Source of the DNA: Falsiroseomonas algicola
GTDB taxonomy: Bacteria; Pseudomonadota; Alphaproteobacteria; Acetobacterales; Acetobacteraceae
Length of the DNA: 64,000 nucleotides
Direction of reading: 5' to 3'
Assembly: GCF_011040385.1 (NCBI RefSeq)
Contig: NZ_JAAIKB010000005.1
Span: forward strand, 388,051 to 452,050
In this document: piece after piece, positions 1 to 8,248 of the stretch
Numbering within the stretch: position 1 is the stretch's first letter
Layout: every line of letters starts with the position of its first letter
Program-made: the position numbers and the translations under genes
The notes under the pieces: generated by a model
The model's input: only the letters and a program-made list of their open reading frames with translations
What the model was told of the DNA's origin: nothing
Databases searched by the model: none

Positions 1-1
1 G

Positions 2-352
2 GCGCTCTTCGCCTCCTGCGACGGCGGGCTCGACATGTTCGACCTGAACTGGGACGCGACCCACAGCCTGGTGGTGGTGATGGCGGCGGAGGGATACCCC
101 GGCAGCCCGCGCAAGGGGACGGAGATCAAGGGGCTGGAGGCGGCGGCCGAGGTGCCGGGCGTGCAGGTCTTCCACGCCGGCACGGCGCGGCGCGATGATG
201 GCGCGCTGGTCGCGAATGGCGGCCGCGTGCTGGCCGTGGCGGGCACGGGGAAGACGCTGCAGGAGGCGCGCGACGCCGCCTATGCGGCGGTGGACGCCAT
301 CGACTGGCCGGGCGGCTTCTGCCGGCGGGATATCGGCTGGCGGGCGCTGTAG
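2..352 (+). CDS. purD: Phosphoribosylamine-glycine ligase, C-terminal part (partial)
   Basis: This is the 3' end of purD; the gene begins before the window and its frame opens at base 2. GARS ligates glycine to 5-phosphoribosylamine with ATP in the second step of cytoplasmic purine synthesis. About 116 residues remain, covering the end of the ATP-grasp domain and the small C-terminal domain. Recognition rests on family-typical stretches such as GYPGSPRKGTEIKGL and the terminal pattern ending in RRDIGWRAL. The stop codon is TAG at 350-352, and a TetR regulator converges from the right with 5 bp between the genes. Nothing suggests the gene is broken. The call is firm, although the catalytic residues lie outside the window. 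Confidence 0.9.
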   Translation, partial: ALFASCDGGLDMFDLNWDATHSLVVVMAAEGYPGSPRKGTEIKGLEAAAEVPGVQVFHAGTARRDDGALVANGGRVLAVAGTGKTLQEARDAAYAAVDAIDWPGGFCRRDIGWRAL

Positions 353-357
353 CGGGC

Positions 358-981
358 TCAGGCCGCCAGCAGGGCGCGTAGCCGTTGCTGGATGAGGGTC
401 GCGGCCGTCGCCACCTCCGCCGTGCCGAAGACCACGGGGCGCAGGCCCTGGGTGTAGACGGCGATGATGGTCTCCACCGCGATCTCCTCAGGGATCGGGC
501 GGATCGTGCCCTCCGCGATGCCATCCCGGACCAGGGCAGCCAGCGCGTCCCGCGCCGGGCGCAACTCCTCGATGTTCGCTGCCTCGCTTTCGGGCGGCCA
601 GGTCCAGGACAGGCCCTGCAAGCCGGCCAGCAGGCGTGGCTTGCCGAGATCCATGGCGGCCTGCGCGGCGATGAAGCGGTCCAGCCGGTCCAGCGCCGGC
701 GCGTCTTCCCGCAGGATGGCCATCAGGACCGGCCATTGCGGCGCGTTGTGCCGCGCCACCACCGCCATCAGCAGCCCGGCCTTGCCGGCGAAATAGGTGT
801 TGATGAGGGAGGGGACGACCTTCGCAGCCCCGGCGATGTCCGCGACCGAGACATTCTCGTACCCGGCCTCGCTGAACCGGGCCTCGGCCGCATCCAGCAG
901 CCGCGCCTTGGTCTGCTCCCGCTGCTGGCTGCGTGATTCGGACTCATACCGTTTCTTGCGGGGAACAGGTGCGGGGGGCAC
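358..981 (-). CDS. TetR/AcrR family transcriptional regulator
   Basis: This predicted one-component repressor has 207 residues. The N-terminal helix-turn-helix lies near residues 25-70 (TKARLLDAAEARFSEAGYE, then VADIAGAAK). The C-terminal half is a ligand-binding and dimerisation region like those in TetR regulators with the TetR_C_6-type domain. I chose the GTG at 981 because GAAGG lies eight bases upstream; the open frame runs far upstream, but that part is arginine-rich and looks spurious. The ligand cannot be read from sequence. A 28-bp palindrome at 1030-1057 lies upstream of the gene and is a good candidate operator for autoregulation and for control of the divergent gene at 1128. The family is certain, the target is not. 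Confidence 0.88.
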   Translation of the reverse strand: MPPAPVPRKKRYESESRSQQREQTKARLLDAAEARFSEAGYENVSVADIAGAAKVVPSLINTYFAGKAGLLMAVVARHNAPQWPVLMAILREDAPALDRLDRFIAAQAAMDLGKPRLLAGLQGLSWTWPPESEAANIEELRPARDALAALVRDGIAEGTIRPIPEEIAVETIIAVYTQGLRPVVFGTAEVATAATLIQQRLRALLAA

Positions 982-1029
982 GGATAGGCCTTCGTGAGGG
1001 GGCACGAAGGTTATGCGATTTCTTTTTTG

Positions 1030-1057
1030 ATATTCAAGGAAGATTTTTCTTGAATAT
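1030..1057. promoter_or_regulatory. Palindrome upstream of tetR, candidate operator
   Basis: Two perfect 9-bp arms (ATATTCAAG at 1030-1038 and CTTGAATAT at 1049-1057) flank a 10-bp A/T-rich spacer. The element lies in the AT-rich gap between the divergent TetR gene and the small gene at 1128. TetR dimers commonly bind palindromes of this size in their own promoter. Binding is an inference. Confidence 0.55.
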
Positions 1058-1127
1058 GTTCGATGATCATAGTCATTGCGGTCCTGCCGCGGGCGATCCT
1101 GCCCGCTGGCGTTGGAGGACCGGTTCG

Positions 1128-1430
1128 ATGAACACGCTTCACATCCTGCACGATGACTCGAATGGGCCGTCGGACCCCCGGCTGGCCGTCGCCATCGCGA
1201 ATGAGATCCGGCTGATCGGCCTTGGCGCCGCCTCCGCCGGCGACAGCGCGCCGGAGGGCGCGAGCTTGCAGGCGCTTCTGGCCCGGCTCTTCGCGGATGT
1301 GCCCAGCCTTTCGGCCAGCACGGTGACGGTCCGGCTGACGGGTGCCCTGCTGCGGGCGGATGCGGAGGCGATCTGGTCGCGGGTGCAGATGCGGTCGGGC
1401 TGGTGGGACGCCGCCGACGGCTATGAGTGA
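1128..1430 (+). CDS. Hypothetical protein, 100 residues
   Basis: I do not recognise this protein. It starts at ATG 1128 behind a good GGAGGA site at about 1114-1119 and ends with TGA at 1430. The product is soluble, with an acidic and histidine-containing N-terminus (MNTLHILHDD) and a short tryptophan-rich C-terminus. No signal peptide, membrane segment or metal motif is visible. It is divergent from the TetR gene and shares its promoter gap, so it may be a target of that regulator. The ribosome site and codon use support a real gene; its function is unknown. Confidence 0.5.
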   Translation: MNTLHILHDDSNGPSDPRLAVAIANEIRLIGLGAASAGDSAPEGASLQALLARLFADVPSLSASTVTVRLTGALLRADAEAIWSRVQMRSGWWDAADGYE

Positions 1431-1892
1431 CGGGGCCGTGGCACCGGCGGCGCGTGTGCGGCTTGGCCCTCGGCGAGCGGCCGCCACGGTCCCGGCCAGG
1501 CGCGTTCCCGCGATCGGTTGCGCGTTTTCCGGACATGCGGTTTCTTGCCGCGGAGCATCGCAGGCATCGCAAAACCGGCATGCTCGGGCGGTCGGCGGGA
1601 AGGAGAATTGCTTTTTCTGAACTCAACAAAATTCCGGCTTGATGGCCCTCCCCGAAGCCACGCATGAGCGCGCCGCCGGGCCCTGCCGCGATGATGCAGC
1701 CCGCGGAACAGGATCGGCTGACGAGTGGCCATGGCCCAGCAGACACCGGGACACACCGTCCTGCCGGACAGCCGGCGGCGCGGTGCCATCTGCCCCGACG
1801 GCGCTGGGCCGGCCTGACCGCGGCCTGATCCTTCCCGCCCCTCTATCCGCCATGCGCGGCCACGCCAGGGCGTGGCTGCCGGAGTTGCCTTC
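1431..1892. other. Intergenic stretch with no recognised gene
   Basis: These 462 bp separate two small unknown genes. The open frames across them are arginine- and proline-rich shadow frames without ribosome sites. A short AT-rich patch at about 1608-1640 could hold the promoter of the gene at 1893, but I see no convincing -35/-10 pair. No RNA gene or repeat was recognised. Confidence 0.4.
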
Positions 1893-2315
1893 ATGCGTAG
1901 CGTCAGCATCAGCATCGACAGCCGGTTCGCGGCGGTTGCCATCAGCATCAAGGGCGAGATGGAAGGTGGCGCCATCGTCGACGCCATCGTCGAATGGTTC
2001 GACCGCCGGCCGCTCGCCGCCTCCCTCGACCGTCTCTATGACGTGACGGCCTTCAGCGGCAGCGTGGGGGAGGAGGATATCCGCAACCTCGCCATCCGCC
2101 TGCCGGAGGCGGCGCTGACCACGGCGGCGATGACGGTGATCGCGACGCGCAAGCCCCAACTGCCGCTCTGGTCGGAGGCGCTGCCGCAACTGGCCCCGGC
2201 GCGAATCTTCCGGGTGGAGCCGAGCCTGACGGCGGCCTGGGCGACGCTCGCGATCGAGCAGGATGTCCGATTCCGGGACCGGCGGCGGCGGCGCACGGAG
2301 CGGCCGCAGGGATAG
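1893..2315 (+). CDS. Hypothetical protein, possible SpoIIAA/STAS-like fold
   Basis: This 140-residue protein begins at ATG 1893 with GGAG about eight bases upstream. The first 80 residues alternate beta strands and helices (MRSVSISIDSRF, then EGGAIVDAIVEWF and LYDVTAFSG). That pattern resembles SpoIIAA-like/STAS single-domain proteins, but the similarity is weak and judged by eye. The C-terminus is strongly basic (RFRDRRRRRTERPQG), which might contact nucleic acid or simply be a tail. No signal peptide or membrane segment is seen. It stands alone between the upstream gap and the convergent glycosyltransferase gene. The gene is probably real; the function is not established. Confidence 0.55.
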   Translation: MRSVSISIDSRFAAVAISIKGEMEGGAIVDAIVEWFDRRPLAASLDRLYDVTAFSGSVGEEDIRNLAIRLPEAALTTAAMTVIATRKPQLPLWSEALPQLAPARIFRVEPSLTAAWATLAIEQDVRFRDRRRRRTERPQG

Positions 2316-2359
2316 ACGTCATGCTGCCCGGGGCATGATCGGCCTGAGCCGATGATGCT

Positions 2360-4546
2360 TCAGCGCTCCGCCTCCGGCCAGGTGAAGCGCTGGTGTTCCA
2401 GGTAGTCGAGCCGCGCCAGCAGGTCATCCGCCCGGCAGGCCATGACGGAGACGAGGCCGACGCCGACCTGCCGCCCCGCCGGGCTGCCATCGGCGGCCAG
2501 GGATTCGGGCGCCGCCTCCGCCTCGATCCCCAGGTCGATCACGCCGCCGGCCACCGCCAGTTCCAGGGCGGCGATCGCCTGTTCGCCGGGGGCGAGGGTC
2601 ATCGCCAGCGGGTCGGCGCCGCGCGGGACCAGGCGGATGGCCTGAGCGGTGGCGGGGCCGCGGAGCAGCAGGTGCAGGCGGATGCGGCCGCTGGCCTGGG
2701 GGGGCAGGGCGATGCGCAACGCGGCCCGGCCGAGGGGGCCGAGCGGGCGCGTCCAGCAGCCCCAGCGTTCCGGCGCATGCCAGGCCGCGCCGTCGCGCAG
2801 CGCCTCCGCCAGCAGGGGCAGGGGGCCGGGCTCCACTTCGCCGCCGATGCCGAGGCGGATGATGGTGCCGAGCGGCATGGCGGGGGGCGAGACCGGGCGC
2901 GGCGGGGCGGCCTCCCGCGACAGGCGCGCCATCACCGCATCGCCGATGACCTGCCAGCTGCGGGGCTTCGCGGCCGCGGAGCGGGCTTCCGCCGCGGCGC
3001 GGAAGGCTGGGTCGAAGCACAGCTGTTCAACCTTGGCCGCGAAGTCGGGCTCGCTCTGTGGCCGGAACAGGATGGCGGCGCCGAGGCCCGCTTCCGGCAG
3101 CGCGGAATGGTCGGGGGCGAGCACCGCCTTGCCATGGGCGACGGCTTCCGTGACCGGCAGGCCCCAGCCCTCATGGTCCGAATTGTAGAGGACGAAGAGC
3201 GCGCGGCGGTAGAGCGCGGGAAGGGCGGTGTCCGGCACGTCCGGCAGCAGGACCGCGCCATCGCGGAAGGCCGGGGCGGCGCGCAGCAGGGCGGCGGCGG
3301 CCTCTCCCCCGAAGCCGGTGCGCCCGGCCAGCACCAGCAGCGGCAGCCGGCCCGGGCCGTGCTTGCGGATCAGCGCCAGCCAGGCGTTGAGGACGAAGAG
3401 GTGGTTCTTGCGCGATTCCAGCGTGCCCAGGAACAGGGCGTAGGGTCGCCCGGCGAGGGCGTTGACGCCGGCATGGACGGCCGCGCCGGGTGGCGGGTCG
3501 CCCGGCGCTCCGTCGAGTCCGACGACCATCAGGGGGGGCAGGGGGATGTCGGGCAGGTGGCGGGCCTGGAGGGAGCGGACGTCGCGGGCCGTCGCCTCCG
3601 ACACCGTCAGCAGCAGGTCGGCATGGGCGGCCAGGCCCGAGAACCAGCGGGCGAATTCGCCGACCGTCTCCGGCGGCGAATGCTCCGGCACCACCAGCGG
3701 CCCGCAATCATGCACCAGCGGCGCGTAGCGCAGCCCGAAGCGCGCCTTCGCCAGTCGCACGGCCAGGTGGTAGTCCGGCAGCCACCAGGACGATCCCGGC
3801 ACGACCAGCCAGGCGCCCTCCGGCACGATCAGGTCGGGCGCGGCCTCCACCGCCTGGCGGGCGACGGCGACGGCCTGTTCCCAGGCGGGATCGCGCGCAT
3901 CCGCGCTGGCGCGGGACAGGGCGGCGAGGCGGTTGAAGGCTTCCCGCGGCAGGGCACGCCAGGACAGCGTCGGCGGATGGTAGATGGCCAGGATGACGCG
4001 CGCCGCCGGCCCGCCGCCGCGCAGCGCCGGGGCCACCAGTTCCATCTGCACGCGCTGGATGCCGGTCGGCGCGCGGTTGGCGCCGAACCAGGACAGCAGG
4101 TCCGTGAGGTCGAAGACGACGGTGATGTCGCCGAGCAGGGAGAGCGGCACATCCGGTGCCGCCAAGGCGGCGACGCTGGGCTGGCCGAGCAGCAGGGAGA
4201 CCTCTCGCCAGGCGGCCTCATGCCCCGGGTCGATCTCCATCGCGCGGCCATAGGCCTGGCGCGCGGCGGGCAGGTCACCCAGCATCTTGAGCGCGTGGCC
4301 GAGCTGCATCTGCAGATCGGCATCCCCGGGGCGACCGCGTTCGGCGCGGCGATAGGCGTCGAGCGCGGCACCTGGGTCCCCGCCTTCCTTCAGCGCGTGG
4401 CCGTACTGGATCCAGGCTGGCCAGTCATGCGGATGGCGGGCGAGCCAGGCGGCATAGGCCTGCGCGGCGCCGGCCCAGTCCCGCGCATCGCGCAGGCGGT
4501 CGGCGTCGCGCAGCGAGGGGGGCGCGGCGTCCGGGCCGGGCGGCAT
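2360..4546 (-). CDS. TPR-containing GT4-type glycosyltransferase with extra C-terminal domain
   Basis: This 728-residue protein has three parts. Residues about 10-115 are tetratricopeptide repeats (WIQYGHALKEGG and LQMQLGHALKMLG, each followed by an AxxxYxRA turn). Residues about 130-560 form a GT-B glycosyltransferase of the GT4 type, with the donor-half signature GTLESRKNHLF and the EGWGLPVTEA motif. The final 150 residues are a beta-rich domain with the pattern GxWTRP, similar to the end of the sulfotransferase at 52447. It starts 16 bp after manC on the same strand, so the two are probably co-transcribed. It likely transfers a sugar during surface-polysaccharide synthesis, perhaps from GDP-mannose; donor and acceptor are unknown. 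Confidence 0.85.
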   Translation of the reverse strand: MPPGPDAAPPSLRDADRLRDARDWAGAAQAYAAWLARHPHDWPAWIQYGHALKEGGDPGAALDAYRRAERGRPGDADLQMQLGHALKMLGDLPAARQAYGRAMEIDPGHEAAWREVSLLLGQPSVAALAAPDVPLSLLGDITVVFDLTDLLSWFGANRAPTGIQRVQMELVAPALRGGGPAARVILAIYHPPTLSWRALPREAFNRLAALSRASADARDPAWEQAVAVARQAVEAAPDLIVPEGAWLVVPGSSWWLPDYHLAVRLAKARFGLRYAPLVHDCGPLVVPEHSPPETVGEFARWFSGLAAHADLLLTVSEATARDVRSLQARHLPDIPLPPLMVVGLDGAPGDPPPGAAVHAGVNALAGRPYALFLGTLESRKNHLFVLNAWLALIRKHGPGRLPLLVLAGRTGFGGEAAAALLRAAPAFRDGAVLLPDVPDTALPALYRRALFVLYNSDHEGWGLPVTEAVAHGKAVLAPDHSALPEAGLGAAILFRPQSEPDFAAKVEQLCFDPAFRAAAEARSAAAKPRSWQVIGDAVMARLSREAAPPRPVSPPAMPLGTIIRLGIGGEVEPGPLPLLAEALRDGAAWHAPERWGCWTRPLGPLGRAALRIALPPQASGRIRLHLLLRGPATAQAIRLVPRGADPLAMTLAPGEQAIAALELAVAGGVIDLGIEAEAAPESLAADGSPAGRQVGVGLVSVMACRADDLLARLDYLEHQRFTWPEAER

Positions 4547-4562
4547 GCCGCCTCCCCTGGCG

Positions 4563-6032
4563 TCAGGCCCGGCCGTAATTGTCCTCCAGCCGGACGATGT
4601 CGTCCTCGCCGAGGTAGGGGCCGGACTGCACCTCGATCAGCGTGAGCGGGATCATGCCGGGGTTCTCCAGCCGATGGACGCAGCCGAGCGGCAGGTAGAC
4701 CGACTCGTTCTCCCGCAGCAGGATGCGTTCGCCGTCGCGTTCGACCACGGCGGTACCGGCGACGACCACCCAGTGTTCGGCGCGGTGGTAGTGCTTCTGG
4801 AGCGACAGCTTGCGGCCGGGGCGCACGGTGATGCGCTTCACCTGGAAGCGGCTGCCATGGGCCACGCCCTCATAGGCCCCCCAGGGGCGGTAGACGCGGC
4901 GATGCTCGGTGGCTTCCTTGTGGCCGGTGGCCTTCAGATGCTCCACCATCTTCTTCACGTCCTGCGCGCGGTCGCGATGGACGGCGAGGACGGCGTCGTC
5001 GGTGACGACCAGCACCACATCCTCGAGCCCCACCACCGCGGTCAGGATGCCTTCCGACCGGACATAGCAGCGCTTGGAGCCCAGGACGGCGGCGTTGCCG
5101 AGGGCGGCATTGCCATCCTTGTCCTTGGCCGCGATGTCCCACAGCGAGGCCCAGGAGCCGACATCGGACCAGCCGGGGTCGCAGGGCACGACGGCGGCCA
5201 GCGCGGTCCGTTCCATCACCGCGTGGTCGATGGAGATGGAGGGCGCTTCAGCGAAGCTGGCGCCGAGCCGGACGAAGCCGAGGTCGCGCGCGGCATCGGT
5301 CACGGCGGCGCGGGCGGCGGCCAGCACGCCCGGCGCATGGGCGGCGAGTTCGGCGATCAGCGTCTTCGCCGTCGCGACGAACATGCCGCTGTTCCAGAGG
5401 TGGCGGCCGCCCGCCAGGAAGGCTTCCGCCGTGGCGGCGTCCGGCTTCTCGACGAAGCGGGCGACGGCGAGCGCGCCGTCCGCCCCTGCCAGGGGGGCGC
5501 CGGATTCGATGTAGCCGTAGCCGGTCTCGGGCGCGGTGGGTCGGATGCCGAAGGTGCAGATGCGGCCTTCCCGCGCGGCCAGGGCGGCGGCGCTGAGGGC
5601 CTGGCGCAGCGCCGGCACGTCCTGCACCGCGGCATCGGCGGCCATGATCCAGAGGATCGCGTCCGGCGCATCCTCCCCGATCAGGATGGCGGCGGCGGCG
5701 ATGGCCGCGGCGCTGTTGCGGGCGCTGGGTTCCAGGATGATGCGGCTGTCTTCCGCGCCGGCTTCCCGCAGCTGTTCGGCGACCAGGAAGCGATGCGCTT
5801 CCCCGCACACCACGACCGGGGCGGCGAAGCCGGGGGCACGGGCGCGGGCCGCGGTTTCCTGCAGCATCGTGCCCTGGGAGACCAGCGGCCAGAACTGCTT
5901 GGGGTAGGCTTCGCGGGACAGCGGCCAGAGGCGGCTGCCGGTGCCGCCGGACAGGATCACGGGGACGATCTGGTCGACGGTCCAGCTAGGCGAACCCTGG
6001 GAGGAGCCAGTCGGCACGGCATCGGTCGGCAT
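4563..6032 (-). CDS. manC: Mannose-1-phosphate guanylyltransferase / mannose-6-phosphate isomerase
   Basis: This bifunctional type II PMI enzyme has 489 residues, the usual family length. The N-terminal nucleotidyltransferase shows LSGGTGSRLWPLSR at about residue 28 and later FVEKPD. The C-terminal cupin isomerase domain shows RPWGAYEG, RPGRKLSLQKHYHR and EHWVVVAGTA. It isomerises fructose-6-phosphate and mannose-6-phosphate and makes GDP-mannose from mannose-1-phosphate in the cytoplasm, feeding mannosyl-, rhamnosyl- or fucosyl-containing polysaccharides. It lies directly upstream of the TPR-glycosyltransferase and near a second glycosyltransferase, which fits exopolysaccharide or capsule supply. 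The ATG at 6032 gives a normal N-terminus. Confidence 0.95.
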   Translation of the reverse strand: MPTDAVPTGSSQGSPSWTVDQIVPVILSGGTGSRLWPLSREAYPKQFWPLVSQGTMLQETAARARAPGFAAPVVVCGEAHRFLVAEQLREAGAEDSRIILEPSARNSAAAIAAAAILIGEDAPDAILWIMAADAAVQDVPALRQALSAAALAAREGRICTFGIRPTAPETGYGYIESGAPLAGADGALAVARFVEKPDAATAEAFLAGGRHLWNSGMFVATAKTLIAELAAHAPGVLAAARAAVTDAARDLGFVRLGASFAEAPSISIDHAVMERTALAAVVPCDPGWSDVGSWASLWDIAAKDKDGNAALGNAAVLGSKRCYVRSEGILTAVVGLEDVVLVVTDDAVLAVHRDRAQDVKKMVEHLKATGHKEATEHRRVYRPWGAYEGVAHGSRFQVKRITVRPGRKLSLQKHYHRAEHWVVVAGTAVVERDGERILLRENESVYLPLGCVHRLENPGMIPLTLIEVQSGPYLGEDDIVRLEDNYGRA

Positions 6033-6171
6033 GGATCAGGGAACCTCGGGTGCTTCGGCGATCGCCGCGGGGCAGCAGCGGCGGCTGACGCCGGTATGTC
6101 GCAGGCCTTTGGAAAAAGAAAGGCAATGGCGCGCCGGCGGCGAGTTTCCGTGCGTCGCGCGCAAGGGCCGC

Positions 6172-6372
6172 CTACCGCGCCAGCAACACAAGCCCGATGA
6201 CGACGGGCGCGGCCAGGATGACGATGGCGATGGCACGCAGCAGCAGCGCCGCGGCGTGGGCAAGGAAGACGCCGGCGCCGGAAGCACTGCGTGGCGGGGC
6301 GGCTGCCGCCTGGTCGATCCGCTCCGTCGGTTGCATGCTGGCCCTGCCGTTGCGCGCAGGAGGATCAAGCAT
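6172..6372 (-). CDS. Possible small membrane protein
   Basis: The frame gives about 66 residues with a polar, alanine-rich N-terminus and one hydrophobic helix at the C-terminal end (AHAAALLLRAIAIVILAAPV). The ATG at 6372 has GGAG roughly a dozen bases upstream; another ATG at 6336 would give a shorter protein. The single membrane span and the absence of a competing gene on either strand are the only support. It could be a small accessory protein of the neighbouring polysaccharide genes or a chance frame. The rest of 6033-6508 holds nothing else I recognise. Confidence 0.35.
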   Translation of the reverse strand: MLDPPARNGRASMQPTERIDQAAAAPPRSASGAGVFLAHAAALLLRAIAIVILAAPVVIGLVLLAR

Positions 6373-6508
6373 CAACCGGAGGGCTCCGTCCAGCGGAAGC
6401 TTTGTCCGTTTCGGTTGCGCGCGGGTCCGTGATCGCCGCGGGCGCGGGTTGACGGCGGCGGCGGCGGGCGGGCTTAACCCGGCGAACCCCGATCACAGAG
6501 GTCCTTCG

Positions 6509-7870
6509 ATGCTGAAGCCGCGGATCGCCATCGATGGCTACAATCTGGCGCTGGACCAGGGCACGGGGGTCGCGACCTATTCCCGCAACCTGTCGCAGCG
6601 GCTGCGGGCGCTGGGCGCGGAGGTGGGCGTGCTCTATGGCCAGAAGAACTCGCGGGGTCGGGACGACCTGCTGCGGGAGGTCGGCCTCTATGACGCGACG
6701 CCGAAGCCGCTGCCGCCGCGCCGCCAGGCGATCGAGGATCTGCGCGCACGACTGAAGACGATGTTCGGTGCCAGGGCCTTGCCCGTTCCGAGGACCGATC
6801 GCGTGGTGCGAAGGGGCCTCGAGGCGCGGGTGCCGGAGGCCGACCGGCTGTGGAACGCGCCCTCCCTGTTCCGCACCGCGGTGCAGCGCGCCAAGCCCAG
6901 CCGGCCGTTCCTGCCGGTGCAGCTGCCGGACCGGCAGGACGTGATGCACTGGACCTACCCGCTGCCGCTGAAGGTGGCCGGCGCGCGGAACATCTACACC
7001 ATCCACGACCTGGTGCCGCTGCGCCTGCCCTACACCACGCTCGACGCCAAGAACCGCTACCTCGGCACCTGCCGGCGCATCGCGGCGGAGGCGGACCACA
7101 TCGTCACGGTGTCGGAGGCGTCGAAGCGCGACATCGTCAATCTGCTCGGCGTGGCGGAGGAGCGCATCTCCGTCACCTACCAATGCGTGGAGGTGCCGCC
7201 CGCGCTCGCGGAGAAGCCGGAGGCGCTGGTCCGGGCGGAGCTGCAGGGCGCCTTCGGCCTGCAATGGGGCGGCTACTGGCTGTTCTTCGGCGCGATCGAG
7301 CCGAAGAAGAATGTCGGCCGGATCATCGAGGCCTACCTCGCCTCCGGCAGCCCCTGGCCGCTGGTGATCTGCGGCAAGCATGGCTGGCAGGTGCGGCAGG
7401 AACTGGCCCTGCTGTATGAGGACGACCACCGGCAATATCCCGAGGATCCGCGCTTCGAGGGGCCGCAGGGCATGACCCGCAAGCTGCGGGACCGCGTGAT
7501 CCTGCTGGACTACGCGCCCTTCCGGCTGCTGGTCAGCCTGATCCGCGGCGCGCGGTCGGTGTTCTTCCCCTCCCTCTACGAAGGCTTCGGCCTGCCGGCA
7601 CTGGAGGCGATGCTGCTGGGCGCGCCGGTGCTGACGAGCAACACGTCATCCCTGCCCGAGGTGGTGGGCGATGCGGCGCTGACGGTGGATCCCTATGACA
7701 CCCGTGCCATGGCGGAGGCGATCCAGGCGCTGGACGCGAATGACGAGCTGCGCGCGGAGCTTGCCTGGCGCGGGCCGCGCCAGGCCGCCTTCTTCGACGC
7801 CGCGCATTACGACGTCCGGCTGCGGGCGATGTATGCGAAGATCGGCATCACGCTGGGGCAGGAGGGGTAG
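6509..7870 (+). CDS. GT4-family glycosyltransferase
   Basis: This 453-residue GT-B glycosyltransferase starts at ATG 6509. The N-terminal acceptor half begins PRIAIDGYNLAL with a GTGVATYSRNL glycine loop typical of GT4 mannosyltransferases. The C-terminal donor half has FFGAIEPKKN at about residue 266 and the EGFGLPALEAM nucleotide-sugar motif near residue 355. No signal or membrane segment is present, so it should act on the cytoplasmic face. It is divergent from manC, which suggests that it builds the same mannose-containing polysaccharide. In-frame sequence upstream of 6509 looks non-coding. The sugar specificity is not readable. Confidence 0.9.
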   Translation: MLKPRIAIDGYNLALDQGTGVATYSRNLSQRLRALGAEVGVLYGQKNSRGRDDLLREVGLYDATPKPLPPRRQAIEDLRARLKTMFGARALPVPRTDRVVRRGLEARVPEADRLWNAPSLFRTAVQRAKPSRPFLPVQLPDRQDVMHWTYPLPLKVAGARNIYTIHDLVPLRLPYTTLDAKNRYLGTCRRIAAEADHIVTVSEASKRDIVNLLGVAEERISVTYQCVEVPPALAEKPEALVRAELQGAFGLQWGGYWLFFGAIEPKKNVGRIIEAYLASGSPWPLVICGKHGWQVRQELALLYEDDHRQYPEDPRFEGPQGMTRKLRDRVILLDYAPFRLLVSLIRGARSVFFPSLYEGFGLPALEAMLLGAPVLTSNTSSLPEVVGDAALTVDPYDTRAMAEAIQALDANDELRAELAWRGPRQAAFFDAAHYDVRLRAMYAKIGITLGQEG

Positions 7871-7872
7871 CC

Positions 7873-8235
7873 TCAGCCAGGGCTCTCGTACCAGTCGCCC
7901 TTCGATTCCACCCAGACATTGCGGATGGTCTTCATCCCGGTCGGCGGGTCGATGGTGCCGGCGGAGACGAGCAGCCGGTCGCCCTGGCGCGGCCGCTTGA
8001 ACAGGCGGCCGCCGCAGCGCGTGCAGAAACCGCGTTCGGCACTCGGGCTCGATTCATACCAGGTCAGCGTCTCCGCGGCGTCCAGCAGCACGGAGTCCTT
8101 CGGCGCAGCGAGCATGGCGTTGGCGTTGCCGTGCATCTGCTGGCAGTCCCGGCAGTGGCAGACGATGACGCCGATCGCCTCCCCCGTGATGCGATAGCGC
8201 ACGCCGCCGCAATGGCATTGTCCGGTGAAGGGCAT
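7873..8235 (-). CDS. GFA (glutathione-dependent formaldehyde-activating) family protein
   Basis: This 120-residue protein has the Mss4-like beta fold of the GFA family. Its zinc ligands appear as CHCGGV near residue 8, CHCRDC near residue 27 and CTRCGG near residue 72. The founding member accelerates formation of S-hydroxymethylglutathione, but most relatives have no proven substrate, so detoxification is only a family-level guess. It ends 2 bp from the convergent glycosyltransferase gene and follows the hydrolase gene at 8249 on the same strand with a 13-bp gap, so it may be the last gene of that group. Confidence 0.88.
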   Translation of the reverse strand: MPFTGQCHCGGVRYRITGEAIGVIVCHCRDCQQMHGNANAMLAAPKDSVLLDAAETLTWYESSPSAERGFCTRCGGRLFKRPRQGDRLLVSAGTIDPPTGMKTIRNVWVESKGDWYESPG

Positions 8236-8248
8236 TCGGGGGGGTTCC

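Noticed and set aside
1639..2046. A 135-codon plus-strand frame overlapping the gene at 1893
   Set aside because: It overlaps a better-supported frame and has shadow-like composition.
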